Source: Ruania rhizosphaerae
Lineage (GTDB): Bacteria > Actinomycetota > Actinomycetes > Actinomycetales > Beutenbergiaceae
Assembly (NCBI RefSeq): GCF_009805705.1
Contig: NZ_VSMB01000015.1
Location: 1-64,000 of the forward strand
Direction: 5' to 3'
Length of the DNA stretch: 64,000 nucleotides
Shown: piece after piece, positions 51,681 to 60,793 of the stretch
Numbering within the stretch: position 1 is the stretch's first letter
How the letters are laid out: every line of letters begins with the position of its first letter
The notes under the pieces: generated by a model
Seen by the model: only the letters and a program-made list of their open reading frames with translations
Database searches by the model: none
What the model was told of the DNA's origin: nothing
Position numbers and translations under genes: made by a program

Positions 51681-54600
51681 TCAGCCGTCCGTGGGTTCGT
51701 CGGTCGGTTCGTCCGTCGGAGCATCGGCCGGAGTCTCGCCACTGATCTCGGCCTCGGCAGCGATCGCGTCCTCCAACGCGGCCTGCAACCGATCCTGGGC
51801 TTCGCCGTAAGCGGTCCAGTCGCTGTTGGCGAGCGCAGTGTTGGAGTCCTCGATCGCCTGTCCGGCCTCGGCGAGCGCCGCATTGAGACGCTGCTGCGCG
51901 TCGGCCGGGATGTCGCCAGACCCATCATCGGTGCCGTCACCGGACCCGTCATCCGTGCCGCCATCGGTGCCGTCAGGCTCCGGATCGACCTCGGCGTCAC
52001 CCGCGTTCGCTCCGGAGTCGCCCTGGAAGACCTGGTCGAGCGCCTCGTCCAAGGTCTGGGCGAACCCGATCTCATCACCGAATGCCACGAGCACGCGCCG
52101 CAGCAGCGGGAACTGCGTTCCACCCGTGGATTGCACGTAGACCGGCTGCACGTACAGCACACCGCCCCCGACGGGCAACGTCAGTAGATTGCCCTGGATG
52201 ACATTCGAACCACCGCGGCCCAGAATGTTGAGCTCGTTCGCTGCGGCTGTGTCGGAGTCGAAGTTGTTCTGCACCTGTCCCGGCCCGGGCACGGTGAGGT
52301 CCCGTGGCAACTCCAGCACTGTGATCGTGCCGTAGTCCTCGTCAACCTCACCCGCTGTATCCCCCGGTTCGGCGTTGACCGCCATGAACCCGGTCAGCAC
52401 GTTCCGCTCATCGCTGTCGATGATGAACGAGGAGGTGAGTGAGAAGTTCGCCTGCTCCTCCTCCGGCATCGCCAAGGTGAGGTAGTACGGCGGCTGCGGT
52501 ACTCCCTCCTGCGCCGGGTCGTCCGGAATCCGCCAGAAGTCACCACCGGTGTAGAACGTGGCGGCGTCGGTCACGTGGTATTCGGTGAGCAGTTCGCGCT
52601 GGACCTTGAACAGATCCTCCGGATAGCGCAGGTGGCTCATCAGGTCCCCGTTGATCTCCTCCATGGGGCGGATCGTGCCGGGGAAGATGTCCATCCACGT
52701 CTGCAGCACCGGGTCCTGCGGATCCCACGCGTACAGCGTCACCGACCCGTCATAGGCGTTGACCACGGCCTTGACGGAGTTACGGATGTAGTTGATGTAC
52801 TCCGGGAGTGCTGCGACCGCGAGCTGATCGGACTCGGTGAGGGAGTCGGTGATCGCCGACTCCAGCTCCTGCCGGGCCGAGTACGGGTATTCGTTGGTCG
52901 TGGTGTAGGCGTCCACGATCCACACGACCTCACCCACCCCATCGTCATTGGCATCGACGACGGCCGGGTAGGTCGACCCCTCGGTGGACAGGAACGGCGC
53001 CACGCGGGAAACACGCTCGATGGGGTCCCGGTTGTAGAGAATCTGCGACTCCTCGGTGACGCGGTCCGAGAACAGGATGTCACCGCTGCCGAAGCGGGCC
53101 GCGTAAAGGAGCTTGGTGAAGAATCCACCGATCGACGGGCCGCCGTCACCGGAGAAGGTGGTGTTGACCTGCCCGTTGGGGGCGGCGTCGTCGGGGTAGT
53201 CCAGCTCCCACGGTTCGGTGCCCTCCGGAGCCCCGACGATCGAGTAATCCGGGGAGTTGGGGCTGAAGTAGATGCGCGGTTCGTAGTCACCGAGCACTCC
53301 GGTGCTCGGGATCCCGCGTTCCATGAACTCCGGCCGCCCGTCGGAGGTGATGGTGTTGCCCTGAGCGGCCACCACACCGAAGCCGTGGGTGAAGACGGTG
53401 TGGTCGTTGACCCAGGTGCGCTCCTGCGACCCCTCCAGGTTGAGTTCCCGGGCTGCGATCACCGTGTCGGTGCTCTGCCCGTCGACGTCGTAGCGGTCCA
53501 CCGAGAGGGTGTCCCGGAAGTCGTAGTACTGCCGGTTCTGCTCCAGCTGCCGGAACGTCGGGGAGACGATGTTCGGGTCGAGCAACCGGATGCTCGCAGT
53601 GGAGTCCGCGTCCTCACGGAGCGCACCGGCCTCGGCCACCGTGTTCGCCTCGTAGCGCTCGATCTCGACACTGTCGAGATCGTAGGCATCGTAGGTTGCT
53701 TCGATATTGCGCTGGATGTACTCGGCCTCCAGCGACTGCGCGTTCGGGTTGACCCGCACCGACTGCACGATCGCCGGGTAGGCGCCGCCGACGAGGATCC
53801 CGGAGACCACCATGAGAGCCACACCGACGGCCGGGAGCCGCCAGTTGCCGCGAACCCCGGTCCACACGAACAGCAGCGCGACGAACACCGCCACGGCGGC
53901 GAGGATCGCCTTCGCGGGAAGGACAGCGTTGATGTCGGTGAAGGAGGCGCCGTCGAACCGATCGCCCTCGTTGGACAGGATCGAGTACCGGTCCAGCCAG
54001 TAGTTGGCGGCGATCATCGTGACGATGACAGCGGCGAGAATCGCCGTGTGGATCCGCGCCGCACGGGTGATCCGCTCGCCGTTCCCCGCAGGCTGCAGTG
54101 CTCCGTAGAGGTAGTGGGTGAAGACCGTCGCGATCGCGGTGATGATCGCCGTGGTCATCAGGAACGAGACGACGAACCGCACGAACGGGAGCACGAAGAC
54201 GTAGAACGACAGGTCGATCCCGTGCTGCGGGTCAGCCGACCCCCAGCTGTTGCTGTTGAACGCCAGGAGGGCGTTCTGCCACTGCGCCGTGGCGGCCGAG
54301 CCCGCGAAGAAGCCTGCCACGATCGGTCCACCGATGAAGACCACCCGACGTAGTGGCTCAAACGCTTCGCGATAGCGGTCGAGATCCTGCTGCTGCGGCG
54401 TTGTCGGCACGTACATCGGGCGGTTGCGGTACGCCAGGCGCAGGTTGATCCAGATCGCGCCGCCCATCAGCAGGAAGGCGATGACGAACAGTACTGCCCT
54501 GCTCAGCCACTCGGTCCGGATAACTTGGCTGAACCCGAGCTGCTCGAACCACAGCCATTCGGTCCAGAACCGGGCCAGGATCAGGAATGCCACCACGATG

Positions 54601-54686
54601 CCGGCGATGACCAGCAGAGTGGGCAGGAGCGGTCCACGGCGGCGTGCCCCGGTAGGGGCTGTGGGTCGGCTTGCGGCGGATGACAC
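51681..54686 (-). CDS. UPF0182 family integral membrane protein
   Basis: 1001 aa, GTG start with GAGG upstream. Seven N-terminal membrane helices (within about 20-310), then a very large extracytoplasmic domain with RVAPFLSTEGSTYPAVVD and YPEDLFKVQRELLTEYHV, conserved in this family. The last 100 residues are an Asp/Thr/Gly-rich acidic linker and a helix-rich tail. Orthologue of M. tuberculosis Rv3193c by family and by neighbours. Function unknown. Confidence 0.93.
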   Translation of the reverse strand: MSSAASRPTAPTGARRRGPLLPTLLVIAGIVVAFLILARFWTEWLWFEQLGFSQVIRTEWLSRAVLFVIAFLLMGGAIWINLRLAYRNRPMYVPTTPQQQDLDRYREAFEPLRRVVFIGGPIVAGFFAGSAATAQWQNALLAFNSNSWGSADPQHGIDLSFYVFVLPFVRFVVSFLMTTAIITAIATVFTHYLYGALQPAGNGERITRAARIHTAILAAVIVTMIAANYWLDRYSILSNEGDRFDGASFTDINAVLPAKAILAAVAVFVALLFVWTGVRGNWRLPAVGVALMVVSGILVGGAYPAIVQSVRVNPNAQSLEAEYIQRNIEATYDAYDLDSVEIERYEANTVAEAGALREDADSTASIRLLDPNIVSPTFRQLEQNRQYYDFRDTLSVDRYDVDGQSTDTVIAARELNLEGSQERTWVNDHTVFTHGFGVVAAQGNTITSDGRPEFMERGIPSTGVLGDYEPRIYFSPNSPDYSIVGAPEGTEPWELDYPDDAAPNGQVNTTFSGDGGPSIGGFFTKLLYAARFGSGDILFSDRVTEESQILYNRDPIERVSRVAPFLSTEGSTYPAVVDANDDGVGEVVWIVDAYTTTNEYPYSARQELESAITDSLTESDQLAVAALPEYINYIRNSVKAVVNAYDGSVTLYAWDPQDPVLQTWMDIFPGTIRPMEEINGDLMSHLRYPEDLFKVQRELLTEYHVTDAATFYTGGDFWRIPDDPAQEGVPQPPYYLTLAMPEEEQANFSLTSSFIIDSDERNVLTGFMAVNAEPGDTAGEVDEDYGTITVLELPRDLTVPGPGQVQNNFDSDTAAANELNILGRGGSNVIQGNLLTLPVGGGVLYVQPVYVQSTGGTQFPLLRRVLVAFGDEIGFAQTLDEALDQVFQGDSGANAGDAEVDPEPDGTDGGTDDGSGDGTDDGSGDIPADAQQRLNAALAEAGQAIEDSNTALANSDWTAYGEAQDRLQAALEDAIAAEAEISGETPADAPTDEPTDEPTDG

Positions 54687-54837
54687 GAACTACACCTCGT
54701 GGTCGTCGTCGGAGTCGGTCGGCTCGGCGTGAGGACCGGGGCGGCCGGGCACGACCACGTACGGACCCTCACTGCTACCAACGCATGAGCCGTCCATGAA
54801 GTTTCGCATACCTGCACCCGCCTGCGACCATGGAACC

Positions 54838-55374
54838 ATGACGTCTGAGCTGAGCGCACGTACCCGCTCCCTCGCCGTGGCCACCACCGAGATCGAACGG
54901 CACGTCGCCGGCCGTGGCTGGGATGCCGAGATCGCCGTGTTCTCCCTGGTGCGGACCAGCCAGATCCTCGCCACCAGCCCCCAGCTGGCCCACGAGCTCC
55001 CCGCCGGAGCCGGTGAGGATCCCGAACACCTCACCTCGATCGAGCAGGACGGTCTGCCGGAGGCCGCAACTCTGGAGGATCTACTGGCCCAGCTGGCGTG
55101 GCCGGAGACTGTCGACGGTGCGGCGATCGTGGTCGAGCGCATGGTCGTGCCCCCGGAAGCGGAGGCGCAGATGCCGCAGGACCCGGAGGAAGGGCTCGCC
55201 TTCCTCATGGCCCATCCCGCGCGGCAGGACGTCCGCATCGCCGTCGGGGTGCTGCGCACCGGGGAGACCTGGTGCGCCCTGCGTTCGCGAGCGAACGACT
55301 CCGATGACGCCGTCGGTGGGGGCCCGGAGGCAGTACCAGGCCTCGCGCAGGCGCTCTCGGCCACACTCGCCTAA
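54838..55374 (+). CDS. PPA1309 family protein
   Basis: 178 aa, cytosolic, actinobacteria-specific. AVATTEIERHVAGRGWD and the start of the mature fold with VFSLVRTSQILATSP are characteristic. Function unknown. Divergent from UPF0182 across 151 bases and convergent with the PDZ-protease gene. The start is the ATG in GGAACCATG. Confidence 0.88.
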   Translation: MTSELSARTRSLAVATTEIERHVAGRGWDAEIAVFSLVRTSQILATSPQLAHELPAGAGEDPEHLTSIEQDGLPEAATLEDLLAQLAWPETVDGAAIVVERMVVPPEAEAQMPQDPEEGLAFLMAHPARQDVRIAVGVLRTGETWCALRSRANDSDDAVGGGPEAVPGLAQALSATLA

Positions 55375-55379
55375 CGAGA

Positions 55380-55437
55380 ACGGAATCGCTCGTCGATTTG
55401 GCGGCTCTCAAGCCGCCAAATCGACGAGCGATTCCGT
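55380..55437. terminator. 27-bp perfect hairpin between convergent genes
   Basis: Left arm 55380-55406 and right arm 55411-55437 are exact reverse complements, 4-nt loop CTCA. The right arm enters the stop codon of the PDZ-protease gene. No U-tract; the perfect stem is exceptionally long for a terminator. Confidence 0.8.
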
Positions 55438-56534
55438 CAACAGGAGGGCAGGCCGTCCGTCTGACCGTCGCCGATGGCCTCGACGGCGTCCCTCGCCTCC
55501 TCCAGTGTGCTCACGCTGACCACGTGGAGGCCGTCGGGGATGTCCTCGGCGGCTTCGGCGCAGTTGGCGGCCGGAGCCAGGAAGTACTCGGCGCCGTCGC
55601 GTTCGGCGGCATACATCTTCAGCGTGATCCCGCCGATCGGGCCGACCGTGCCCTCCAGGCTGATCGTGCCGGTACCGGCCACGACGTGCCCCCCGGTCAT
55701 CTCCCCCGGGGTGAGCTCGTCGATGATCCCGAGCGCGAACATCGTGCCGGCGCTCGGGCCGCCGACGTTGTCGATCTGGATGTGCACGTCGATCGGATAG
55801 CTGAACTCGGCGTCGAGGAACACCCCGAGCACGCTGCCGCCGTCCCCGTTGCCGGTGGTGACGATCTCCAGATCCGTGGTCTCGCCGTCCCGGTCGACCT
55901 CCAGCAGGACCGGCGTTCCACCCGGCGTCGCAGCGAGCACCTCCGCGAGCTCCTGATAGGTGGTCACCGTGGTGCGCTCCGATCCCACAGCGATACCGGT
56001 GAGCACATCTCCCTCACGCACGATCCCGTCCGCGCCCAGCTGCGGATCGGCCCCGACGATGGTCAGCTCGGCCGGCACGTCGTACCCGAGGGCAGTCAGG
56101 GCTGCGACAGTCGCGTTCTCCTGAGACGAACTCATCTGCTGCTGGGCGAGCCGGTCTTGCTCCTCGGCGGTCACGTCCGGATCGATCACGGCTTCGACGG
56201 GCAGCACCCGGCGTCCCGGGTCGAGCCATCCCCGCACCACGCTTCCGGCATCGACCGGGAATCCCGGCCCGCCGGCGGTGGTCACCGTGGTCAGCAGCAG
56301 CTGCCCACTCGTCTGGTACGTCTGCGCACCGGAGACGGTAATCAGCTCGGTCTCCTCGAGTGCGCCGAGCGCGTCGAACGTGGGGCCGGCACCCTGCACT
56401 GCGTACGGCACCGGTGTGAGAAGCATGAGCAGCAGCAGCCCGAGCGTGGCGAACCCGGAGATCGTCATCGTGATCGACCGCGTCCCGATCCGATCCAGTA
56501 CACGCGGCCCCTCGGGCGTTCCCGTCGCAGACAT
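55437..56534 (-). CDS. PDZ domain / S16 Lon-type protease (YlbL-like)
   Basis: 365 aa. An N-terminal membrane helix (about 22-46), an extracytoplasmic domain, a PDZ domain (ADPQLGADGIVREGDVLTGI) and a C-terminal S16 protease domain. The Ser of NVGGPSAGTMFAL and the Lys of PIGGITLKMYAAE give the Ser-Lys dyad. Resembles YlbL and the M. tuberculosis Rv3194c protein. Start ATG 56534, near the GGGGG upstream. The extended frame to 56867 overlaps the divergent metalloprotease gene and is rejected. Confidence 0.92.
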   Translation of the reverse strand: MSATGTPEGPRVLDRIGTRSITMTISGFATLGLLLLMLLTPVPYAVQGAGPTFDALGALEETELITVSGAQTYQTSGQLLLTTVTTAGGPGFPVDAGSVVRGWLDPGRRVLPVEAVIDPDVTAEEQDRLAQQQMSSSQENATVAALTALGYDVPAELTIVGADPQLGADGIVREGDVLTGIAVGSERTTVTTYQELAEVLAATPGGTPVLLEVDRDGETTDLEIVTTGNGDGGSVLGVFLDAEFSYPIDVHIQIDNVGGPSAGTMFALGIIDELTPGEMTGGHVVAGTGTISLEGTVGPIGGITLKMYAAERDGAEYFLAPAANCAEAAEDIPDGLHVVSVSTLEEARDAVEAIGDGQTDGLPSC

Positions 56535-56626
56535 GCCCCCTATCATCCACGGTCGGCGGGTGCGCCCTGAGCGAAAGGCGCCACATCGACGGTGCCGCAT
56601 ACAGCACGGTGTGGTTACCGTGAGGC

Positions 56627-58078
56627 ATGGCCGACGAGAACGCGCGGGAACAGCTACGCCGGATGCTCGAGCAGTTGCTGGGGGCCGAGGGCGCCGAGGA
56701 GGCGATGCGAGCGTTCGAGGCGAGCGGGATCGATCCGGCGCAGCTCGCCGGTGCCGGGATGCCGACCGATCCGGCGCAGGTGCAGGCTGCGATGGCACAG
56801 ATGCAACAGCTGATGGCCTCGGGCAACGACTCCGACAGTCACTGGCGGATGGCCAAGGATGTCGCACGTCAGGCCGCCCACGCCAGCGGCGACGCCAGCG
56901 TCAGCTCAGCCGACGCCGCGCGGGTCCGTACGGCGCTGTCGGTGGCCGACCTGTGGCTGGACGCCGCGACAGAACTACCGCCGTCGGGGGGCAAGGCCGT
57001 CGCGGCTTCACGTGCGGAATGGGTCGAGCGCACGTTGCCGACCTGGCGAGCGGTGGCCGAGCCAGTCGGAACATCGGTGGCCGAGGCCCTGGCAACTACC
57101 ATCGACGCCGGCCAGGACGGACTTGGCGCGGCGATGCCGATGGCCGGGATCGACCTGTCAGGCATGATGCGCACCCTCGGTGCCGCAAGCTTCGCGATGC
57201 AGGTGGGGCAGGGGGCAGGAACGCTCGCCAGGGAGGTCTTCGGGGGCACCGATGTCGGTCTTCCCCTGCTGCCCGAACCAGGGCTACTACTGGTGCCGGC
57301 GAACGTGAGCGCCTTCGCGGACGGGCTGGACGCTCCGGAGGAGGAGGTGTGGCACTTCCTCGCCGTCCGGGAGGCAGCCCACGCCCGCCTGTTCACCCAC
57401 GTGCCGTGGCTGCGCTCCCATCTGTTCGGTGCGGTCGAGGAGTACGCCCGCAACATCGAGATCGACCTCGAGCAGATGGAAGAGGCCGTCCGGAGCATCG
57501 ACCCGACGGATATGCAGCAGTTGCGGGACGCCCTCTCGGGCGGCATCTTCTCCCCGCAACGCACTCCGGCACAGGAGCGTGCACTCCTGCGCCTCGAGAC
57601 GGCACTCGCGCTCGTCGAGGGCTGGGTGGAGGAGGTGACGGCGGCTGCTGTTGCACCGCACCTGCCGCATGCCGTCCCGTTGCGGGAGATGCTTCGCCGA
57701 CGGCGTGCCGCCGGTGGCCCCGCAGAGGACACCTTCCGTTCTCTGGTCGGTCTTGAGCTGCGCCCGCGCCGCGCCCGTGATGCGGCCACGCTGTGGGGGC
57801 TGGTGGCACGCGACCAAGGCGTCGAGGGCCGGGACAGGTTGTGGTCCCACCCGGACGTGTTCCCGACCGATACCGATCTGGACGCACCAGGGGAATTCCT
57901 CACCAAACGTGCGGCGGAGGCGATCGCCGACTCCGAGATGGATGCGGCCCTGGCCGCCATGCTCGACGGCGAGGAACGGCCGGAGCAGAGCCCGCCGGCA
58001 CAGGATCACCCCGACGACAGCGGCGACCCGGACAACCGCAGCGACGAGGGCGACGAGGGCGGCCCAGACCCGCGTTGA
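56627..58078 (+). CDS. Zinc-dependent metalloprotease-like protein (DUF2342/TIGR03624 family)
   Basis: 483 aa, Rv3195-type. A helical N terminus, LMASGNDSDSHWRMAKDVAR, the family core VPANVSAFADGL and WHFLAVREAAHARLFTHVPW, and an acidic, disordered C terminus. The HExxH zinc motif reads REAAH (R248-H252), with the first His replaced by Arg; I believe this substitution occurs throughout this subfamily, so activity as a protease is doubtful. TACCGT lies five bases before the ATG; the gene may be leaderless. Confidence 0.9.
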   Translation: MADENAREQLRRMLEQLLGAEGAEEAMRAFEASGIDPAQLAGAGMPTDPAQVQAAMAQMQQLMASGNDSDSHWRMAKDVARQAAHASGDASVSSADAARVRTALSVADLWLDAATELPPSGGKAVAASRAEWVERTLPTWRAVAEPVGTSVAEALATTIDAGQDGLGAAMPMAGIDLSGMMRTLGAASFAMQVGQGAGTLAREVFGGTDVGLPLLPEPGLLLVPANVSAFADGLDAPEEEVWHFLAVREAAHARLFTHVPWLRSHLFGAVEEYARNIEIDLEQMEEAVRSIDPTDMQQLRDALSGGIFSPQRTPAQERALLRLETALALVEGWVEEVTAAAVAPHLPHAVPLREMLRRRRAAGGPAEDTFRSLVGLELRPRRARDAATLWGLVARDQGVEGRDRLWSHPDVFPTDTDLDAPGEFLTKRAAEAIADSEMDAALAAMLDGEERPEQSPPAQDHPDDSGDPDNRSDEGDEGGPDPR

Positions 58079-58200
58079 ACGACCGTCTGACACCCTCACG
58101 GCCGAGCGACACCGTCAGCCAGCTCCAGCGATAGGTCAGACTGTCACACCTGTGTCAGGTGCCCAGGTGACGACGGGCCCGCCTACGTCCCCCGGCGCGC

Positions 58201-58728
58201 TCAGTTCTCCTCGACGTGGGTGACGCCAAGGAGGAACCCGCGAGCGCGTTCTGTCTTCGGGTAGCGCTCGAGCAGTGCCCAGAAGTTCTGGTCGTGCCCG
58301 GCTTCGATCAGGTGGGCCAGTTCGTGCAGGAGCACGTAGTCGAGCACCCACCCGGGCATGCCCTGCACCCGGTCGGAGATCCGGATGGTGCCGGACTCCG
58401 GGGTGCAGGATCCCCACCGTGAGCCCTGGTTGTCGACCCAGGTCACCGAAGTCGGCACGGCACGTTCATCCAGGTATCGCTCGGCCAGCTCACGAGCACG
58501 TCGGGTGAGAGCATCCTCGTCCGGGCGCCGACGGCGGTCGCCTGCGGCCAGACGGGCGAGCATCCGGCGCACCCAGGCTTCTTCCTCAGCCCGGCTGAAC
58601 CGGCCAGGGATGGCGACAACCGTGCGACCGTGCTCCCGGTAAGCGGAGACGGTCTTGCGCCGTCGGCTACTGCGTCGCACGAGGACGGTGACGCCGTCGA
58701 CCACGCGCGCCTGCTCACGACCTCTCAC
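58201..58728 (-). CDS. YgjP-like (SprT-type) metallopeptidase
   Basis: 175 aa, GTG start. LLHELAHLIEAGHDQNFW contains H135, E136 and H139 with a third ligand at H145; WGSCTP before it is the family signature. Cytosolic zinc peptidase of unknown substrate (M48-like YgjP family). Convergent with the metalloprotease-like gene across 122 bases that contain CACCTG-TGT-CAGGTG, a weak hairpin. Confidence 0.9.
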   Translation of the reverse strand: MRGREQARVVDGVTVLVRRSSRRRKTVSAYREHGRTVVAIPGRFSRAEEEAWVRRMLARLAAGDRRRRPDEDALTRRARELAERYLDERAVPTSVTWVDNQGSRWGSCTPESGTIRISDRVQGMPGWVLDYVLLHELAHLIEAGHDQNFWALLERYPKTERARGFLLGVTHVEEN

Positions 58729-58830
58729 ATCGCCAGCCTGGCACAGCCCCTCCCGGTTTATCCACAGGTTCGGGTGAGAAGCCTTCGCGCTCGTTCCTCG
58801 TGTGCAACGCTCGCAACGAGGAGGACGAGG

Positions 58831-59832
58831 ATGCGATTACGACCGGGGTTCGAAGTGTTCTGGCGGCAGCCAGGGGTCAGTCAACTGGGCATCGATCCGC
58901 GCTGCGCCGTCGTGCTGGAGGGGTTGAGCGACGCCGAGCAACGACTGGTCGAGGAGGTCCCCCGTGCGCTCGACGCGTCGGTCCTGCGCGAACGTGGCAA
59001 CCAGCTGGGGTTGCCAGGTCGGCAGATCCAGCGCCTGGTGGAGCGGCTGCGGGCCGCGAACCTCCTCACCGATCGCCCCCACGGGTGCGACGAAGGACCG
59101 GACGCGGCGTACTGGCACCGGGCAGCGGCCTCCGGCGTCGAGCGACCCGCCGACCGGTCCGGCACGGTGGTGGAGGTGCGCGGGATGGACCGCCTCGGGC
59201 TGCGCTTGGCACTGATCGCCGCCGAGGCCGGCGTCGGCACCGTCCTCGTGCGTGACGGCGGACGGGTCCGGCCTGAGGACGTCTCACCCGGCCTCTATCA
59301 TCCGCGGGATGTCGGCCATCCGCGCGAGCGTGCAGCACTGTCGATCCTTCGTACCGCCGCACCCCACCTGCGGGTGAGTGCACCGGAGGGGATTCGGCCT
59401 GATCTCGTGGTGCTGGTGCACCGGGACGTCGTGGACCCGGTTCCGGTGCGAGCGCTGATGCGAGAGGACGTCACGCACCTGTGCGTCGTCGTCGGAGAGC
59501 TAGGACTCACGGTCGGGCCGTTGGTACGGCCAGGTCTGAGCGTCTGTACGCGATGCCTGGATCTCTACCGGTGTGAGCACGACGACCGATGGCCTGCGGT
59601 GGCCACGCAGGCTGCAGCCCGGGTGCCCGCTGGCCCGGAGACGTCGCTGGCCTGGGCTGGTGCGGCGCTGGCGGCGCAGATGCTGCTCGCGCACGCGGAT
59701 GGTCGCAAGGTCCTGGTCGACGGATCGACGTTGGAACTGACAGCGTGGGAGCCGGTTCCGGTCGAGCGCCGGTGGCACCCCCATCCCGAATGCGGCTGCA
59801 CGTCCGCGACGCTGGTGCGAGCTCGCGACTGA
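58831..59832 (+). CDS. ThiF/HesA-like (E1-like) family protein
   Basis: 334 aa. The N terminus has a winged-helix-like part, then a Rossmann-type segment VEVRGMDRLGLRLALIAAEAGVG at the place of the E1 nucleotide-binding glycine motif, in which only part of the glycines remain. CTRCLDLYRC and HPECGCTS supply four cysteines for a zinc site. Rv3196-like by context. Adenylating activity is doubtful. GAGGAGG precedes the ATG. Confidence 0.8.
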   Translation: MRLRPGFEVFWRQPGVSQLGIDPRCAVVLEGLSDAEQRLVEEVPRALDASVLRERGNQLGLPGRQIQRLVERLRAANLLTDRPHGCDEGPDAAYWHRAAASGVERPADRSGTVVEVRGMDRLGLRLALIAAEAGVGTVLVRDGGRVRPEDVSPGLYHPRDVGHPRERAALSILRTAAPHLRVSAPEGIRPDLVVLVHRDVVDPVPVRALMREDVTHLCVVVGELGLTVGPLVRPGLSVCTRCLDLYRCEHDDRWPAVATQAAARVPAGPETSLAWAGAALAAQMLLAHADGRKVLVDGSTLELTAWEPVPVERRWHPHPECGCTSATLVRARD

Positions 59833-59978
59833 CCCTGGCGAGGGCGGGGCCATCTGCGAGCCGAAGTCAGCTACCCCCGAGCTGTGCGAGTCGCCTCCAG
59901 CGCCCATGAAGCACGCGGCGACCCGGCCCCACCGACGGGCTGGTCGAGGATGCCGGCAAGCGGGCGTGGCGGCCCGCC

Positions 59979-60365
59979 TCACGCAGCAGAGGTGCTGCGT
60001 GAGGCGGACGGCGCGAGCGGGTCGTTCTTACGGGGACGGCCGCGGCCACGCTTGCGCGCCACGATCTCCCCATCGACGAAGACCTCCCCACCCCAGACAC
60101 CCCACGGCTCACGCCGTTGCACAGCTCCGGCGAGGCATTCGGCCTTCAGCGGGCAGGAGGCGCACAAAGCCTTGGCCCGCTCGACCTCATCGGTGCGTTC
60201 AGCGAACCAGAGGTCCTGCGTGGAGGTGTCCTGGCAAGGCAGGGGTTGGTCGTCGGTGGCTGTCAGGTCGACGGAAGTGGAGGGGAAGTTCCAGCCAGTC
60301 GCCGAACCACCACGGGTGAGATGGTCGAGAACTGAGGTGTACTGCACGAGATGCTCCTGAGGCAT
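59979..60365 (-). CDS. whiB7: WhiB7-like redox regulator of intrinsic antibiotic resistance
   Basis: 128 aa from ATG 60365 (an alternative start is 60398). Cluster cysteines C44, C68, C71 and C77, then EPWGVWGGEVF and the AT-hook RKRGRGRPRKN, which only WhiB7 has among Wbl proteins. With sigma-A it activates drug-resistance genes and itself at promoters that have an A-rich stretch before the -35. The gene lies next to uvrD2 as in M. tuberculosis (Rv3197A/Rv3198c). Its long 5' leader with an upstream ORF and a terminator (60428-60656) indicates ribosome-mediated attenuation. Confidence 0.94.
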   Translation of the reverse strand: MPQEHLVQYTSVLDHLTRGGSATGWNFPSTSVDLTATDDQPLPCQDTSTQDLWFAERTDEVERAKALCASCPLKAECLAGAVQRREPWGVWGGEVFVDGEIVARKRGRGRPRKNDPLAPSASRSTSAA

Positions 60366-60427
60366 GGTGGGTGAGCCGGGAATGGGACCGGGCTTCACTC
60401 GCCGAGGTGGACCTCGAGGAACGAGTA

Positions 60428-60459
60428 AGGCCGCGGACCCGTGCTGGGCTCCGCGGCCT
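60428..60459 (-). terminator. Attenuator terminator in the whiB7 leader
   Basis: AGGCCGCGGA (60428-60437) and TCCGCGGCCT (60450-60459) form a perfect 10-bp stem. It begins 20 bases after the leader ORF stop; on the minus strand TTACTCGTTCC follows. Another palindrome (CGAGGT-GG-ACCTCG, 60403-60416) lies before whiB7. Together these would stop leader transcripts unless ribosome stalling prevents it. Confidence 0.75.
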
Positions 60460-60479
60460 GATCTGCGACAGGAGTGGTG

Positions 60480-60656
60480 TCAGTTCAGATCCGGGACGGA
60501 GCCGGGGGCGGGCGCGCCGAGGGAGTTGGCACCGGTATCGATGCCACTCCCGCCGATCACGCCGGCAGCAGCGCGGGGGCGCGCCATGGTGAGCGCGCAG
60601 GTGCTGCCAGACCGGACGTCGATCATCGGCGTGCTGATCAGGTTCTTCATCTCCAC
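60480..60656 (-). CDS. Leader ORF of whiB7 (58 aa)
   Basis: GTG start at 60656 with AGGAGG eight bases upstream; 58 aa beginning MEMKNLISTPMIDV and rich in Gly, Ala, Pro and Ser. No known protein family. Its place, after the promoter and right before the terminator, is that of the uORF that senses translation inhibitors in whiB7 leaders. At 58 codons it may be longer than other uORFs, and it could be a real peptide. Confidence 0.6.
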   Translation of the reverse strand: MEMKNLISTPMIDVRSGSTCALTMARPRAAAGVIGGSGIDTGANSLGAPAPGSVPDLN

Positions 60657-60732
60657 TGCGCTCACCTCCTCAGGCCTCGGGAACCGCTTCTCGCTGGCTA
60701 GGCGACGGCTCTGCTGTCTCGGAACGGGATTC

Positions 60733-60770
60733 AGACTACGACGCCATCCACGAACGCCCAAGTCTTTTTT
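60733..60770 (-). promoter_or_regulatory. WhiB7-type promoter
   Basis: On the minus strand a run of six A (60765-60770), three bases, TTGGGC (60756-60761), exact 17-bp spacer and TAGTCT (60733-60738). An A-tract just before the -35 is the known hallmark of WhiB7-dependent promoters. More A/T-rich sequence continues to 60792. Transcription should start near 60726, giving a leader of about 360 nt. Confidence 0.75.
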
Positions 60771-60793
60771 CGAAGTTTCTTCAGATTTCTTTC

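Noticed and set aside
55437-56867. A 476-aa version of the PDZ protease
   Set aside because: The extension overlaps the divergent metalloprotease-like gene and lacks similarity; the membrane helix starts right after ATG 56534.
60480-60761. A 93-aa protein upstream of whiB7
   Set aside because: Its first 35 codons cover the promoter and lie before a strong ribosome-binding site; only the GTG-initiated 58-codon part is supported.
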